From positions 64,575,013 to 64,639,012 of the forward strand of contig OZ026630.1 of assembly GCA_964020975.1 (NCBI GenBank): 64,000 nucleotides of DNA, in the 5' to 3' direction. The notes under the pieces are model-generated. The model searched no databases, was not told where the DNA came from, and saw only the letters and a program-made list of their open reading frames with translations. The stretch comes from Hermodice carunculata. Taxonomy: Eukaryota > Annelida > Polychaeta > Eunicida > Amphinomidae. The position numbers and the translations under genes were made by a program. This document shows positions 49,183-64,000 of this stretch, piece after piece. The stretch's first letter is position 1; every line of letters starts with the position of its first letter.

Positions 49183-51823
49183 CTAGCGATCCTGATTACA
49201 GTAAACACAATTATTTTCATGTGTAAATTTTTTTATGTTTTTTTGGCATTTTTACCATTTGAACAGTTTTAATTTCTTTATTTTGGACACAGTTCCTGTT
49301 GAACCTGTTATAGTATTATTTCATTACAAAAGTGCATGACATGAACTTTCAGTAATGCTGATTCTCTTGTTGTTTTGGCGACCTCTCCTAGATTTAAACC
49401 AATTTAGACTAAACAAGTCCGGAATAAACAGCGATTGATTGATAACTTGGTATCTCAGCTTGGCCTTGGATAGTCGACCGGTTTCGTTGCTGACTCAACT
49501 CATCAGGACTAATCAACGGTCCCCTGTACGTACTTATATACCAGGGTATAACATTCACGTTACTAACGTAAGTGAACGTTTAAGTCAAAAAAACGATGTA
49601 ATTGGCTGTCTGCTCTATCACAAAGTAGAACTTGCTTGTTGCTAAGCAGTAATAAACTGGTAGACTGACCTCAGTGTGTCAGGTTTAGAAATACCTGGAG
49701 AATACCTAGATTTAAACCAACAATTAACCACAGTAAATAGAAGTGCTTGGACATATAAAAAGTGACATTTATGGCAAATTGTAATCATAACGTATTATCC
49801 CACATATCAGACATTCATTTTGCTGTTTATCATCCTTGGCACTGTATCCACCATGCAGTCTAATACAATCTTGCTCAAAACCACAATAATCAAAGACCAC
49901 CACTATGTCATTTGTAGTAATTCAACCTGGTGCACAAAATATAGACACACAGGTTTGTACATCAATATAGACGAGACCTTGAAATAATACTTGTACTTGT
50001 ATTCTAGGTTGTGACCTGCCAAAATACCCACATACCTCACACAGACCTTCATCTATAGTTTTCGTAGCCCAATGCCAAAATATTGAACTTGACTAAAAAA
50101 ACTACCATGTCCTGAGGAAGCCACAGCGAGACGTACAATATTGGGCCAGCTTAAATATCATTTTGTCTCCACAAGTCAGGTTCTACCTATAAGATTATTT
50201 CAACAACTGACATAAAGTGATGATGCTTTTATCTATACATATTCAGACCAAGTATCTTACCTTAAAGATGTTCATTTATGGCCAACACATCACCAGCTCA
50301 AATAGCATTACAAAAGAACATTACCTATGTTTACGTCTCATAAAACCATGACTCAAAGACGTATCAGAAAAAATGGCCTTTAGTGCAGCAAAAACTCAAT
50401 TACTTATAAATTTCCCTTGCTTTCATAAAATGCATTCTAGCATGCAACTAATTTATTTCTGCTAGAATGAGATGGTTGACGCCCAACATGTAGAATATTG
50501 TTACATGTTCCTCCACACTCTGTGGGAGATGTGAACTTCACTACATTAACTTGATCCAAATTCCCCTTTTGTGTTGCAACTTAGAGTGGACAGATTACAG
50601 TACACATAACTCTCTTCCCAGTGATTCCATGCACAGTGGTATTGATGAAAATACAAACATCTGATGAAGAGTTTGCATTCTGTGAACAGAATAAAAGTTG
50701 ACAGGCACAATGGAGCAAGATCATGGCATACTCAAAGCCATTTTGTTAGACCTTACCTGCAAAGAATTCTGCTATCCTCAAGCCTCAATCACTGGCCTAT
50801 GTGAAGTAAATCACGAGCAAATTCATGGGTAACACTGATTGTTATAGATGTGAGAATGAAGCTTTGCCACGCACGTGCTTCCCAGACCCTTGGGACTTGA
50901 CATGACCTCCTTCAACAACATGCAAATCCCAAAACAATTGGCATTTTGTTATTTGCTGGTAAAAAAAATGAAGCGCTACCTGCTGACTGGCATGGATTCA
51001 TTAAAGCCTAATGAACAGGTCCAGGATGGATTAAGGCAAACGCAAAAAGACAAGTCCCTACCCTGTGGGAAATAAAACATGTCTGACACGTCCTGTGACT
51101 TTCCCTGTTATTTTTTTTTTGTTCTATTTCTTTTGTGCTTAATTTACACATATCAAGTTGTCAGGATAATAAATTATAAACCAGCTGCCTGGTCTGGTGA
51201 GACAAAAGTCTCTCCTGAGCAGCTTCTTTCCATACGTCACCACTCTCTTCTACATCCACATTATATTAGCCAAACCACATTTGCTGCTCTCCTTTATGGA
51301 CGTGCACTCGACATGGCCATCAATGGGTATTCAAGCTGAGACACCACTACGACCAGAGTACACATGCTCCACATACTTCTGGCTAATTCAAACAAAGACC
51401 TGCCTCTGTTTTTTCCAGGGATATAAGAAATAGGCAAACATACAGAGAGGGCAAGGTAATTTCCATTTCAACTGAAGGGGAGTTTTTACAGCACGGTCAA
51501 TGGAAGTTTGGGTCCACCTCGTGCTTTGGGGGCGACCCAATGCACTGAAAACATAATGCAGTTAATGTTTCTTGCGACCGGAGTTTTCATTCAAGAATAT
51601 CCTGACAACATCTGTCACGTCTATTGTGTGCACCTTGGTAACTGTCGTTATTCACACAACTATGCACGAATAGCTTCTAAGGTGGTGCTACTCAATATCA
51701 TACATCGATTCCAATTCCATTAAAATGAAAAAATTCAAACCAGCCAAAAAAACAAAAAACACAAACACATGCCACCAACCCTTTTAATAAATTGCAAACC
51801 ATGTCATAATGTATCAGAGGTCT
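49183..51823. other. Unannotated sequence
   Basis: Single-copy AT-rich DNA. Open frames at 49439-49645, 50875-51075 and 51079-51723 (plus) are short and unsupported. Confidence 0.4.
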
Positions 51824-52177
51824 TCAAACAGCCCATTGGTCAGACTGTAATAGCTTCACAAAAGATATTTTTTGATGAAATTCTCTGTGATTCATTTCCC
51901 GAGACAATGCCTTCTGGAAGCAAACTCCAATAAAGTCAATATCCTCAACATGTAGACGCACACTCTGTACACAGTCAATACTTTTTCTTCCATCTGCACC
52001 GTGCATTTCCCAACTAGCCAGGGACTGCAGCACTGTAAGCTGGCTTGCTATGCGAACAGCCAGCAGAAATTGTGTGTGGTGGCTTGCCAAACCCAAGGTG
52101 CGCGGTGGCCTGAATGGGTAATACACTTGTCTACAAACATGTATACATGACGAGTGAAAAGCCCAATGACTGGCCAA
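51824..52177 (-). CDS. 117-codon minus-strand frame, unassigned
   Basis: Non-repetitive frame with balanced composition. Segments include VRIASQLTVLQSLASWEMHG and ADGRKSIDCVQSVRLHVEDI, and it ends ...KLLQSDQWAV. An exon-like 3' half is followed directly by a stop. No ATG with strong context and no splice sites were identified, and no family was recognised. It could be a decayed coding segment or chance. Confidence 0.25.
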   Translation of the reverse strand: MASHWAFHSSCIHVCRQVYYPFRPPRTLGLASHHTQFLLAVRIASQLTVLQSLASWEMHGADGRKSIDCVQSVRLHVEDIDFIGVCFQKALSREMNHREFHQKISFVKLLQSDQWAV

Positions 52178-52252
52178 ATATTTGTAGTGAAATTACTCAC
52201 ACAAGGCAATGTAAAGCAGTCACGTTCCCTCATTGATTCGCCCCATTGTACC

Positions 52253-52421
52253 CCCAGCTGATTGCTCAGTGCACGAGGACAACATGTCGATACCCCCTGG
52301 GTTTCAACGAGTAGCCAGGGACATGGCTCAGGTGTTTCAGACAGTATCTTTCTTTCTCAGAATGTGGCTGATCAACTCTCTACTGTGCTGCATCTTCCTA
52401 CTTTTGACACCGAGTTGCTAA
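52253..52421 (+). CDS. Possible last exon with hydrophobic tail
   Basis: After a good acceptor (cgccccattgtacccccag, ending about 52252) one frame is open to TAA at 52419-52421. It is hydrophilic first (DCSVHEDNMSIPPGFQRVAR) and ends in a strongly hydrophobic segment (MWLINSLLCCIFLLL) followed by TPSC. This would fit a tail-anchored C-terminus. A donor-like GTAAAG follows the stop. No partner exon was found, so this is tentative. Confidence 0.25.
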
Positions 52422-53080
52422 GCAACAGGTAAAGAGTCCGTCCATGCCATAAGTAATTCTGCAAAGGTTCAATGATCGTAAATATTTGCAGCTCCATGTG
52501 GCAGCATCAGACAAATACACGTCCACTATGACCCCACTGCGACAAGGACATGATACCAGTAGCGTGTTCGCATTGGCCTCCATGACACGATTCTATCCAG
52601 GCTCTTTCACACTGGCTTTACACACTGTCATGTAGTTAGATTGCTCAGCTGTCAAAGCATTTTTTTAAACCAACTTTGAAATTCTGTGCAAAAAAATGCT
52701 TGCTTTCAAATTAACAATAACATTTTTTCAGCACTTAGTACACCACAGCAAATATGCTTTATGTGACAACTGCAAATACATTCTTCAATTCAGTGTTCAT
52801 GTATATCTAATTTACCTGTAACCAGCCAATGATCCAATGACTATTAACAATGCAGTAAAATAGAGTCACTGCAGTAAAGTCACTTTAATATATGTTCATC
52901 TAATGTCATACATCTTTTACTTATCCCTTTTATCTCATCCATTCTGCTTCTTCGGGACCTTCAGAAGAAAACAAATTCAACAAATATTGCCCAAATTCTC
53001 CACATCAATATATATTTGAGAAATGATCAATCCAATATTTACCTGTAATATCCAGTGACCATTCCAGCACAACATTTCAA
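52422..53080. other. Unannotated sequence
   Basis: AT-rich. No gene or repeat recognised. Confidence 0.4.
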
Positions 53081-53990
53081 ACAAGAGCCCATAGGCCTAA
53101 TGCTCTGCTGACATATGATCTAATGACCGTCATCAAAAAACATTCCCTCAATTACCTTGAGATATTAATCAAGATCATCCATACTATGTAACATCAAACT
53201 TCCACACGGAACACATTCGTGGTACATGTGGTATCCTTCGCCGTGTTCTTTATCATGATATTGAATTGAATTTCCTTTTCCTCAAGTACTATATGACCTT
53301 GAAAATAGATCAAGGTCACACAATCATTAGGTCAGGGTGATCCAAAAAGTACATCACCATGTAGAGTTTTGATTGCAATGTTCTCAAGTGCAGTTTTGAT
53401 CCAGCAGCTCATTTCTGTGTGCATTTCATGTCCAATCTACACCCTGCCATTACAAAATCACCTCTTCCAGCTTTACAGAACTGGCGACCTAACATAAATA
53501 GGTCAAGGCCACTGATATTACATAATATATTAGCATCGGACATGATCTATATATCCTACAAATTTGGCATGTCAAATTTAATTGTTTTTTTTTTTTATAT
53601 ATATGGAATATTATATCTTTCCCTACATTTTGGCTCATAATTTGTGTCTAATTGTAGGTGCCACTACTAGTATCACACACAACTAAGATTTGTAGCCTCC
53701 TCCACAATCCCACTAAATTGCATAAAGATCTATCAAACATTAAGGATACTTGTTAGGTCACAAGATTTTCACATTTTGACCCATATATAATGTAATACTG
53801 TTGGTGGCACCACTAATTTCGAACTTGACCTATATTTTCATACACTTGATAAATCCTGGAAGTTATATGGGGCTCTCTTGAAAACTGTGGACTGTATTGC
53901 ATTCACAAGTAAAAGTTAGGGACGGACGGACAGACCGACAGACATGAGTGATTGCATGAGCTCTGTGACCTATGGTCAGCAGAGTTTAAA
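53081..53990. mobile_element. Dispersed repeat, near full-length copy
   Basis: Starts acaagagcccataggcctaa, then tGCTCTGCTGAC (53102-53112). It ends with a (GGAC)/(GACA) tail (about 53925-53945) and then GTCAGCAGAG (53975-53984), which pairs with the start. It contains an NR-like pair at 53294-53318 and the ~450-bp module also seen at 25372-25760 and 26138-26600. Non-autonomous, with no coding frame. The inverted CTCTGCTGAC ends suggest a DNA-transposon-like unit of about 0.9 kb. Confidence 0.6.
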
Positions 53991-55949
53991 AGTAGTAAAA
54001 CTGTCCCAGGTGACAATGTAGCTATGAGTCAACTGTAAAGCTACCATGACAACATGCATTGCGTGCATTTTTCAAAACTTAGTGAATGATGCTGAGCAAC
54101 AGAAATACATGTACATGTAGTCACAAAAAGTGGCTGGGTACTCATGTCTTCATTCAAAGTGAAGAATTGGTAAAGCACAAGCCCATTAAATTATCTGCCA
54201 GCAATCGGCTGATAGTCTTAAAGAGACGCATAGACATGAATGTACTTTTACATTCCAACATATCTTCAAACAGGACAATCTGTCTTCACAAGTGCCAGTC
54301 CTGTGTAAACCGCATTTTCTTTATCTGTGATAGCTATAGCCGTGTGAAGATAAAATCAATATCTTGGTGTATTACTATACACATAACCTGTAGCTTGAGT
54401 AGATTGTCAATAATGCCTGCAGTCTGTCAAAGACCTGATCAATAGGGGTTTTTTTGGTAGTGTTTTTTTCTTTCCATCAGATGGCTAAAACATTATCAAA
54501 ATGTTGTTAGCCACCACTGAAAGTACTCCGGAGTCATTTATCCTCATATCATACATGCACCCAAGTCCTTGATTGATTAATGTCTTTAGTGGTGACAGTT
54601 GTGAAATAACACATTTCAGATCTGTCCAGAGTTGCTCGGAACGAAAAGGGTCCGAGTTGAAAAACTGTCCATTTGATGTTGCTGTCCATTTAGCACATAT
54701 ACAAACATGCAGAGGGTCTTAACCCGCAAGTTATTTCGTACTCGATGTTGGTCAAAGCCTGCCCCAGTCAGCAGTTCCTGCATGCGGTCATGCTCTGGCT
54801 GTCCTTGTCACTGGTGCCACGCCCCCTGGCAAAGTGACGAGCACTGACTGACGACTGTTACTTGAAACAAAACACTATTCATGCTGACTCTGAATGAACA
54901 GTCTTCATTTTACATCTCCGTAAACACAAAACCAAAGAGTGGTGTGTGCTGATAGTACATGGCCAACTTAATATACATCCTACAAGTCTCACTTTTAAAC
55001 ACAGTTCACCATGAAAATGATTCAACATGATTCAAGCCAACATTTCAGAAATACCAATTCATCTTTCATGGCATGACATTTAACAAAGAGTTAAGCAGCC
55101 TGTCGCCTGTATAACAACATGACTCGTCCTGGTACAGCTGTACAGACTGATTATGTAATTTCTATACACCATGGAGGTAGTCTCCCTGAATGGTGGTCAA
55201 AGTTAAGAAGCTCAACGGTGTGCACAGAGCAATTACTATACTGTCACTGGTGAATGCAGTGACGATAGCCATATACCGCACAAAATGAATGGTATATAAT
55301 TATACAAGCTACTTGTCCAATTATGACCCATACAATCAATGAAACCAATGCATTCATACACTAAATTATTGCTCGTCTCATCCTTAACTAACTCATACAG
55401 ACTGTCAATAAAACAAACATAATTCCTGGGCAGTTCATTCAACTGGACAATGCAAAATGCTTGCTGCCTCCAACTTGGGACCTGAGCAGAAAATACCTTC
55501 AAACGGCATATTACAGGCACATGATTGAATTGCTATTTCTCTGTGCACCATCAGAAACTGTCACGATGACGAGCTAATGTGTGTCATTCTAGATTTCTCA
55601 GTAATAATAAGCATCAAGTATAGATAAATGCATTACCAAGGTCAATGTTGATTGTTCATGCCGCAGTGATACAAACGTGACGGTGGTGTTGTGATAACGG
55701 AAAAAGTTCAAAGAAAAGATACATCAAATGGCATAGCTCATTGTGTTCTGCTCTTAAGGCTAGGCATAACAAATTGGAGAAAAAAAAATAGAATTATGCT
55801 GAAGCATGTTATTTTCTCCATACTGCATGCACATTTATCAAAAAGGCATGTAGCAATTTTGTATCAAAAGACCTACAAGTTCTGAACCTGTCTCTTCTGT
55901 GTCAGTTACAGTTTTCTGACCACTTAAAAGCTTTTGACCAGGCACTTAC
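53991..55949. other. Unannotated sequence
   Basis: Frames at 54086-54445 (plus, 119 codons) and 55236-55520 (minus, 94 codons) are non-repetitive but have no recognised motif or splice context. Confidence 0.4.
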
Positions 55950-55964
55950 CATAAATGTCACCAT
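55950..55964 (-). CDS. Possible first coding exon, five codons
   Basis: On the minus strand, gacttcgaaagATGG has A at -3 and G at +4 (good initiation context). The frame MVTFM ends directly at a consensus donor GTAAGTGCC (complement of 55941-55949), phase 0. Such short first exons exist, but a chance match is likely. No second exon identified. Confidence 0.18.
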
Positions 55965-56682
55965 CTTTCGAAGTCAACAAGAAAAGTTATCATAACCTTT
56001 CTACAGAGTCAGTATATCAATCCAATACCCATCCCAGCACAACACTGCGGCTCACTTCTGGCCTCTCGGTCGAGTAAATGAAATCAGTGGGGAGCTCACG
56101 TGGTGTATAAGGACGTCCAATCTGCATAACAATGGGTAGACATGAGCTACAATTTCTTAAACTTCTACTGAAGAGTGGTGTTTGTTATAGAATCCATGTC
56201 TGCTATTTCTTGCGACTCATGCCAAGGTGATGACAGCACCCCGCCCTTGTTCCTTTATTCCCCAGGCCCAGAGGCACTTCAAGAGAGGTGGGTTTGTTTG
56301 TGTGTTATAAATCAAAATACTCCATACAGACTGGTGTTGTGCTGGGCTCTTCAGAACATAAATATTGGACATGCTTAGTTGACACAAGTTGTGTATTACT
56401 CAAATGTTTAGCATTCAATAAGGGATAGTTTCGCACTGACGCCTGGTCAACTAAACCTCAGAGATACTTTTTTTATCTTCGAAAAATTCAGTTAATATTA
56501 ATAGCAAGTTTCGCTAATACACAATTAACATCCAACAGCCAAAGCAGTCCCATGTTTCTCTTAACTTATAATGCAAAAACTCCACATATCAAGTCTACTT
56601 ACAAAAAGAAAATAAATCATAAAATTCATTCTGCAAAGATGGCTGAATAGTTCTGTATGTTTGTATTTATCAATACATGCAT

Positions 56683-56690
<8 letters not shown>
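55965..56690. other. Unannotated sequence
   Basis: No gene or repeat recognised. Confidence 0.4.

Positions 56691-57795
<1,105 letters not shown>

Positions 57796-57862
<67 letters not shown>
57796..57862. repeat. (AT)n-(GT)n microsatellite
   Basis: A short AT run followed by about 28 GT repeats. Confidence 0.97.
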
Positions 57863-57864
<2 letters not shown>

Positions 57865-58265
57865 CAGGCAGAAATGCAGCCTGTAGAGACAGGTTTCACA
57901 ACTGCCATTGTCCAAGGATTTTCATATTTCTGACCATGAGAAAATGTCTTGATGATATGAATTAATATTCTTCAGCTGCCACCTATTCATCACCAACTTA
58001 ATTCAATTAAGCATAAGGTCACAGCCTTTAGGCTGACCTATGGATTTACCAATGAATATCATAAAGAGTCTATGATAATTTGCATTAAGATACAGTGACC
58101 ATATAAATAATTTTATTGGACTTTGTATCTCAGAAGGATTTATCAGTCTAAGCTATGAATAATACGGCTGGACAAACCAACTATTTATTGGTATTCCTAT
58201 ACATCAGTGCTCTGAAGTTCTGCCTCTCTACTCGTAACCCCCAAAAAATGAATAAATAAAAAATA
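57863..58265. other. Unannotated sequence
   Basis: AT-rich; nothing recognised. Confidence 0.4.
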
Positions 58266-58269
58266 AATG

Positions 58270-58270
58270 A

Positions 58271-58320
<50 letters not shown>

Positions 58321-58339
58321 TAATAATAATAATAATAAT
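58270..58339. repeat. (AAT)n microsatellite
   Basis: About 23 AAT units with one AAC, abutting the head of a dispersed repeat (tgctctgctgac at 58339). Confidence 0.97.
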
Positions 58340-59460
58340 GCTCTGCTGACATATAACTACCACCACCAAAAATTCATTTCCTGATATGCAATCCCTCCAT
58401 TACCGTGAGAATCTAGTCAATGTCATCCATATGTTGCAACATCAAACTTCCACATGAACATGTCTGTGGTACCTTTGGTATTGCTCTCTTAATTCTAATC
58501 AATATACTGAATTTCGTGTCCTTTTATTCAGTGTTTAATAACCTTCAAAAATATTTTAAATTTGACCATTGGTGGAATGCATATTAATTATAAGTTTTGT
58601 AGTTCCATCTGAATTTATTATGTCACAGGCATCATAATAAAGTAATTTCTTGATATGCATTCCCTCCACGATCTTGAGAAAATAGGTCAAGGTCACCCAT
58701 ATTATGTCAAATTGAACTTCTACATATGATACACATTTGTGGTACATTTGGTATTGCTTGGCTCATTTCTCAACATGTAGAATTTAGCATCTTTTACAAC
58801 ATCCTTATTGACCTTGAACATTAGGTCAAGGTCATTCAAAATTTGACCATGGGCTTAATGCATATTAAGTGTAAATTTAGAATTTGCATCTCAATTCACA
58901 CCCAAATAAGGAATTCCATGTACTTTGTGCACTTGTAATGATAGTTCCACTTCATACAACCAGGTTTGTGTGGACTTCAATCATACCCATTTTGTGATGT
59001 GGCAGGGAAACCGTTTGATTTGGCGAAGCATTGTGGCCTTGACCTGAAGGTCATTCACAATCATATGAAAAAATACCCCAAAGTCTATGGAGTATCTGCA
59101 CCAAAAGTTTCAAGTGAATCTGGCTTACGGTTTTGAAGAAGTCAAAATGTGAACTACCATTGCAGACTCCATTGACTTACATGGTAATCAATAGGAATGC
59201 AAAAACTAACCAAAAAAAAAAAAAAGAAAAAAAATACGAAAGAAACAAAAAAACATTAAAATCCAAAAATCATTGCAGCATGACCATTTGAACACAATTG
59301 GTAGATCCCCACCAAGTTCAAAGTGAATGTGGCCCACTGTTTTGGAGAAGTTGAAAATGTGAATTACAACTGCAATGCCCAATGACTTTCATACAATAAT
59401 CAACAGGAATGTATGCAGTTTGACCTTTCAGAGTCACTCAGGTCTAAAATAAACCATACA
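58339..59460. repeat. Dispersed repeat copies with NR-like pairs
   Basis: The head tgctctgctgacatata resembles 53101. Two diverged modules follow (about 58360-58560, 58640-58900) with 'ctgatatgca.tccctccat', 'cacatttgtggtacatttgg', and a 26-bp pair at 58809-58834. It then switches to the 'gaccatttgaacacaattgg...gttttggagaagttgaaaatgtg' module also seen near 24700 and 27500. Confidence 0.7.
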
Positions 59461-59790
59461 AATTGAAAGCCCATAGGTACTTTCCTCTTAACATTTAATA
59501 GTATCCTTGGGCCTACAATGCAACATTAAGAGTTAAAGTATGCCCCAATATGTGAAAATTGCTGAGTCAGCAGAAAAATGGAAAAAAAAAATTGACTTTG
59601 ACCTTTGATCTCAAGATTATATATTATTATATGGGAAAATTTCCCTGACCGACAAGATTATCTGTACCAAATTAGGATGCAATAGGTCAAGTGCGGACAG
59701 AAATTGAAGGAAAAGGAAAGATATACAGTGGCGGAGACAGCAGATGATGGGACTAAACACTATATGCATTCCCCTACGGGGGATGCATAA
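59461..59790. repeat. Repeat 3' end with terminal stem
   Basis: Ends in tatgcattcccctacgggggatgcataat (59763-59791), an inverted repeat (tgcattcccc / gggggatgca) with a short loop, preceded by ggacagaaattgaagg. Similar in style to the tails of the other dispersed repeats. Confidence 0.45.
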
Positions 59791-60291
59791 TAATCTAAAC
59801 AATACCATCCAAAGGTAATACACCACAATCTTATGTGACGTGCAAGCTCCTTTAAGATCCATATACATGTAACACACCCTTTCCATGCTTCACAGTTCCT
59901 TTTGCATCATCATTGAATCACACCACTGGTTTGACAGCCAAAGAAATTGGAAGTGCAAGAGCAAAAAATTATCCAAAATCTTGTATCTTCCTATGAGAGT
60001 AACTTTCAGAATACAGTGTATGTCTTTGAAGTTTTTACAGCTGCCAATTATTTTTTTCAATATCAGACTTCAACTTGTCAAGTCATGTCCACAAACATCT
60101 TCAGTAACACTGAAATGGAATGTCCTACAAAATTCTTTGCCCAAAATAAATGCAGTCCATACAAACGATTTTTCGATGAGGCCAGAATGTTCAAGGTGGA
60201 TGTGTGCAGTCCATTCAATTTTCTGCTTGTGATCAAAGTGTTTTTTAAAATTTGACAGAATAATAAACTTTACATCCTGGAGTTACAAGCA
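59791..60291. other. Unannotated; overlapping ORFs
   Basis: Two overlapping plus-strand frames (59885-60232 and 59947-60255) of 115 and 102 codons. Both are AT-driven, without recognisable features. Confidence 0.35.
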
Positions 60292-60363
60292 AGTCTGTGC
60301 AACTGATTAACCAATCAGCTATCAAATAGTCTGTGCAACTGATTAACCAATCAGCTATCATAT
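60292..60363. repeat. 36-bp tandem duplication
   Basis: Two identical or nearly identical copies of agtctgtgcaactgattaac plus caatcagctatca. Confidence 0.93.
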
Positions 60364-61992
<1,629 letters not shown>

Positions 61993-63477
61993 CAATACTA
62001 ACTTGTTAAAGGTTTACAGTCCCCAGTTGTTACTTTACCTGGCAAAACACAGCAGCTGGAGCGTGACAGCAAAACAAAAATTAACCTATATTCAACCAGG
62101 AATGTTGGTATTTGAATGTAAGCTCTCTTCACCTGGAATGAATTTGTCGTCCACCACTCCTAAAGACTACACCAGCAACTTTCCTCTGCCTGCTGTCTGG
62201 CACCAAGCTCCATCTGCCTGAATGAGACAGAAAAGCTGAATACCTAGCTCACCTTAGTGAGCTTCATGGTCCCCTCTACTGACTTTCTTTCAAGTCTTGA
62301 GACCAAAATCTTCCAAATTTCTCTGTGGTTTGCTGTGGTAAATCAATATCAGATGACTTCTTAGAAAAAGAGGAATGAGTATTACCTATCATCAAAGCCA
62401 CTGGACCTGTCTGATCTCCACCAGTCTCCTACTGCCATAAAACTCTTTTACCGCCATCAGTTTAACAGTTTGTCTGCAAAACACCTGACACCAATGAACT
62501 AGACAAAATCATGCCTTTGTGACTTTCCGTAATTTCCAGCTTCCTGCACTAAAGTTCCCGAGAGCTTTGAATTCAAAGGTTGTCTCATTGGACTAAATTT
62601 GCAGGAATTCAACCAATCACAACCCCCCTTAGGTCATCAATCCAGTTCGCTCTCGGTAAATCTCTGTGGAAATGTTGAGGTTTCATGTTTAGCCATCATA
62701 TGCCATACACAACCAGTCCAGTTCCTTATCCCTTTCATTGATTCATTTCCATTTACCTGATGTCCAACTGCCCCATAAACTAGACATACATGCACGTTTT
62801 CTATCAAATTTCCTGACAGCATCACAGCTTATTTGTCATTGATAATAACCTAAGCTGTGTAGGCTTTGTCATGTCACTGGGGAACTTCAAAACATTTGCT
62901 TTTTTACATCCTTCTGGGCGTTTCTCAATGCTGTATAAATTGCACTGCACTGCTGCATGACTCGGGCTAATGCCTGTATGTTGTCTCAACTTATAATAGT
63001 CGGAACTCCAATCACTTTGGCCACTTTGAGGACTTGTTTTGTAAATCTAAATCACGAATTGAGGAAGATTCATGAATGAGTCACTGGGGGTCAGGTAGAT
63101 CTTTTGTTTCAACTGAGGAAATCGAAGGTTGTGCTTCATAGAACACACAGGAATTCACTTAAAGCATATACATCATGAAAACGATAACTTCTATGGGAAG
63201 AAAAAAAGTCTCACCTATTCCTGACTTTTTTTGCACTCTTTTTATTCAATATCCAAAAGCAAATTAAAGACATCAATTGTTGCCTGTTGTCAGAATTTCT
63301 AAACTGCCCCACCAAAACAATGTTTTATTGAAAGCTTAAAAGGACAGATTTGTACTTACTACTACGTCCTCATGAATTAGAAATATCACTCAAATAGTCC
63401 TGTGTCCTAGTAATATTTAGTGAACCCTTTATTTGGGTAAACCACTTAATTTTCTTTCATCATGTTTTACAGTCAAG
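61993..63477. other. Mostly unannotated; one weak exon candidate
   Basis: On the minus strand 62332-62253 (80 nt) lies between an acceptor (gatttaccacag) and a donor GTGAGC, with one frame open throughout (starts NHREIWKILV). Too weak to call. A minus-strand frame at 62637-62825 is similar in quality. The segment 62510-62640 holds CCAATCA and looks complex, but nothing decisive is present. Confidence 0.3.
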
Positions 63478-63594
63478 TGAGATCAGGCATTATGATCCAC
63501 TTCATTGACTGCTGGATGAGATCAGGCATTATGATCCACTTCATTGACTGATGGATGAGATCAGGCATTATGATCCATTTCATTGACTGATGGA
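63478..63594. repeat. 39-bp tandem repeat, three copies
   Basis: Copies start at 63478, 63517 and 63556, sharing tgagatcaggcattatgatc and catttcattgactg-type ends, with only two or three differences. Recent expansion. Confidence 0.95.
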
Positions 63595-64000
63595 TACACC
63601 ATCACATAGATGGGTCATGTGACCTTGAAATAAGGTTAAGACATTGGCACTTACTTGAGACCTTCAAATCAGTGAAATTGGGCTTTTGCTACTTTTGAAA
63701 TAATGAACTACTAATCTTTATCCATGCCAGAAAGTTTCACTGTAACATGTTTACTTCTATGCAAAACTTGAAGATGAAAAGGTGTCCCTGCTTTATTGAG
63801 TCAATCAGTTAATTGGCTGTTAGATGTGGTCACTAATGGTGATGTTTAGATAACCATTCACAGTCAAAGCCTCACTGGATGTGTTTTTACAGGTGGATGG
63901 ATTATTTTACAGGTGACTGATTAGAACCACCATATTGTTTTTAAGTGTATAGGTCAAAGTTATGACAGAGTTTAAGAGATTAGCATTTTGTCATCCTTCT
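63595..64000. other. Unannotated; one NR-like word
   Basis: A gtgaccttgaaataaggttaag block at 63619-63640 is a decayed relative of the repeated pairs elsewhere, and aggtcaaagtta lies near 63951. Otherwise nothing seen up to the window edge. Confidence 0.4.

Noticed and set aside
54086-54445. 119-codon plus-strand frame
   Set aside because: No family resemblance, no splice context and no codon preference noticeable by eye.
59885-60255. Two overlapping plus-strand frames of 115 and 102 codons
   Set aside because: Two different frames open over the same AT-rich stretch point to low stop density by chance.

Overview
The window is non-coding-dominated DNA from an animal nuclear genome. It has low GC content, few CpG, no long uninterrupted genes, many (AT)n, (CT)n/(GA)n, (GT)n and (AAT)n microsatellites, GT-AG style splice sites at the few exon candidates, and dense layers of short transposable elements. 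The interspersed repeats carry recurrent TGACCTTGA / TCAAGGTCA words, phrases such as acaagaggcccatgggcc, and (GGAC)n/(GACA)n tails. This style is familiar from marine invertebrates (molluscs, brachiopods, and invertebrate deuterostomes). I cannot place the species more closely from the sequence alone.

Layout. 0-12 kb: two hairpin-bearing MITEs of about 216 bp with TTAA ends, a short copy of a ~145-bp satellite, a degenerate tandem repeat with nuclear-receptor-like half-sites, and a 36-bp minisatellite. 12-18 kb: the best host exon (12251-12388, minus strand, 46 codons), a weaker minus-strand exon candidate at 15038-15147, and two stretches that look like possible conserved regulatory DNA. 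18-34 kb: a second minisatellite and a thick layer of old dispersed repeats, themselves interrupted by other insertions, plus a 477-bp piggyBac-like MITE (30214-30690). 38-43.5 kb: an old dispersed repeat interrupted by a hairpin MITE (38413-38994) and by a 3.8-kb TTAA-flanked DNA transposon (39492-43283). 44-49 kb: another hairpin, CT microsatellite, the main array of the ~145-bp satellite (46150-47430), and a 458-bp terminal-inverted-repeat element. 49-64 kb: mainly unannotated DNA with a few weak exon candidates, another 0.9-kb dispersed repeat (53081-53990), microsatellites and small tandem duplications.

The most interesting object is the 39492-43283 element. It has TTAA at both ends, an inverted repeat at its tips, CpG-rich ends unlike the surrounding DNA, and a small two-exon gene on the plus strand whose frame runs through a consensus-like intron (66 residues). 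A convergent minus-strand reading frame is interrupted by two TGA codons. Each arm has its own poly(A) signal, and the two meet around an AT microsatellite. Neither product resembles a transposase that I recognise, so it looks like a non-autonomous element that carries unknown cargo genes.

No tRNA, rRNA, CRISPR, operon, retroviral or Polinton sequence was recognised. Most of the window is probably intron or intergenic sequence around a minus-strand gene whose exon lies at 12.3 kb. Because no database search could be run, all family assignments are by eye.
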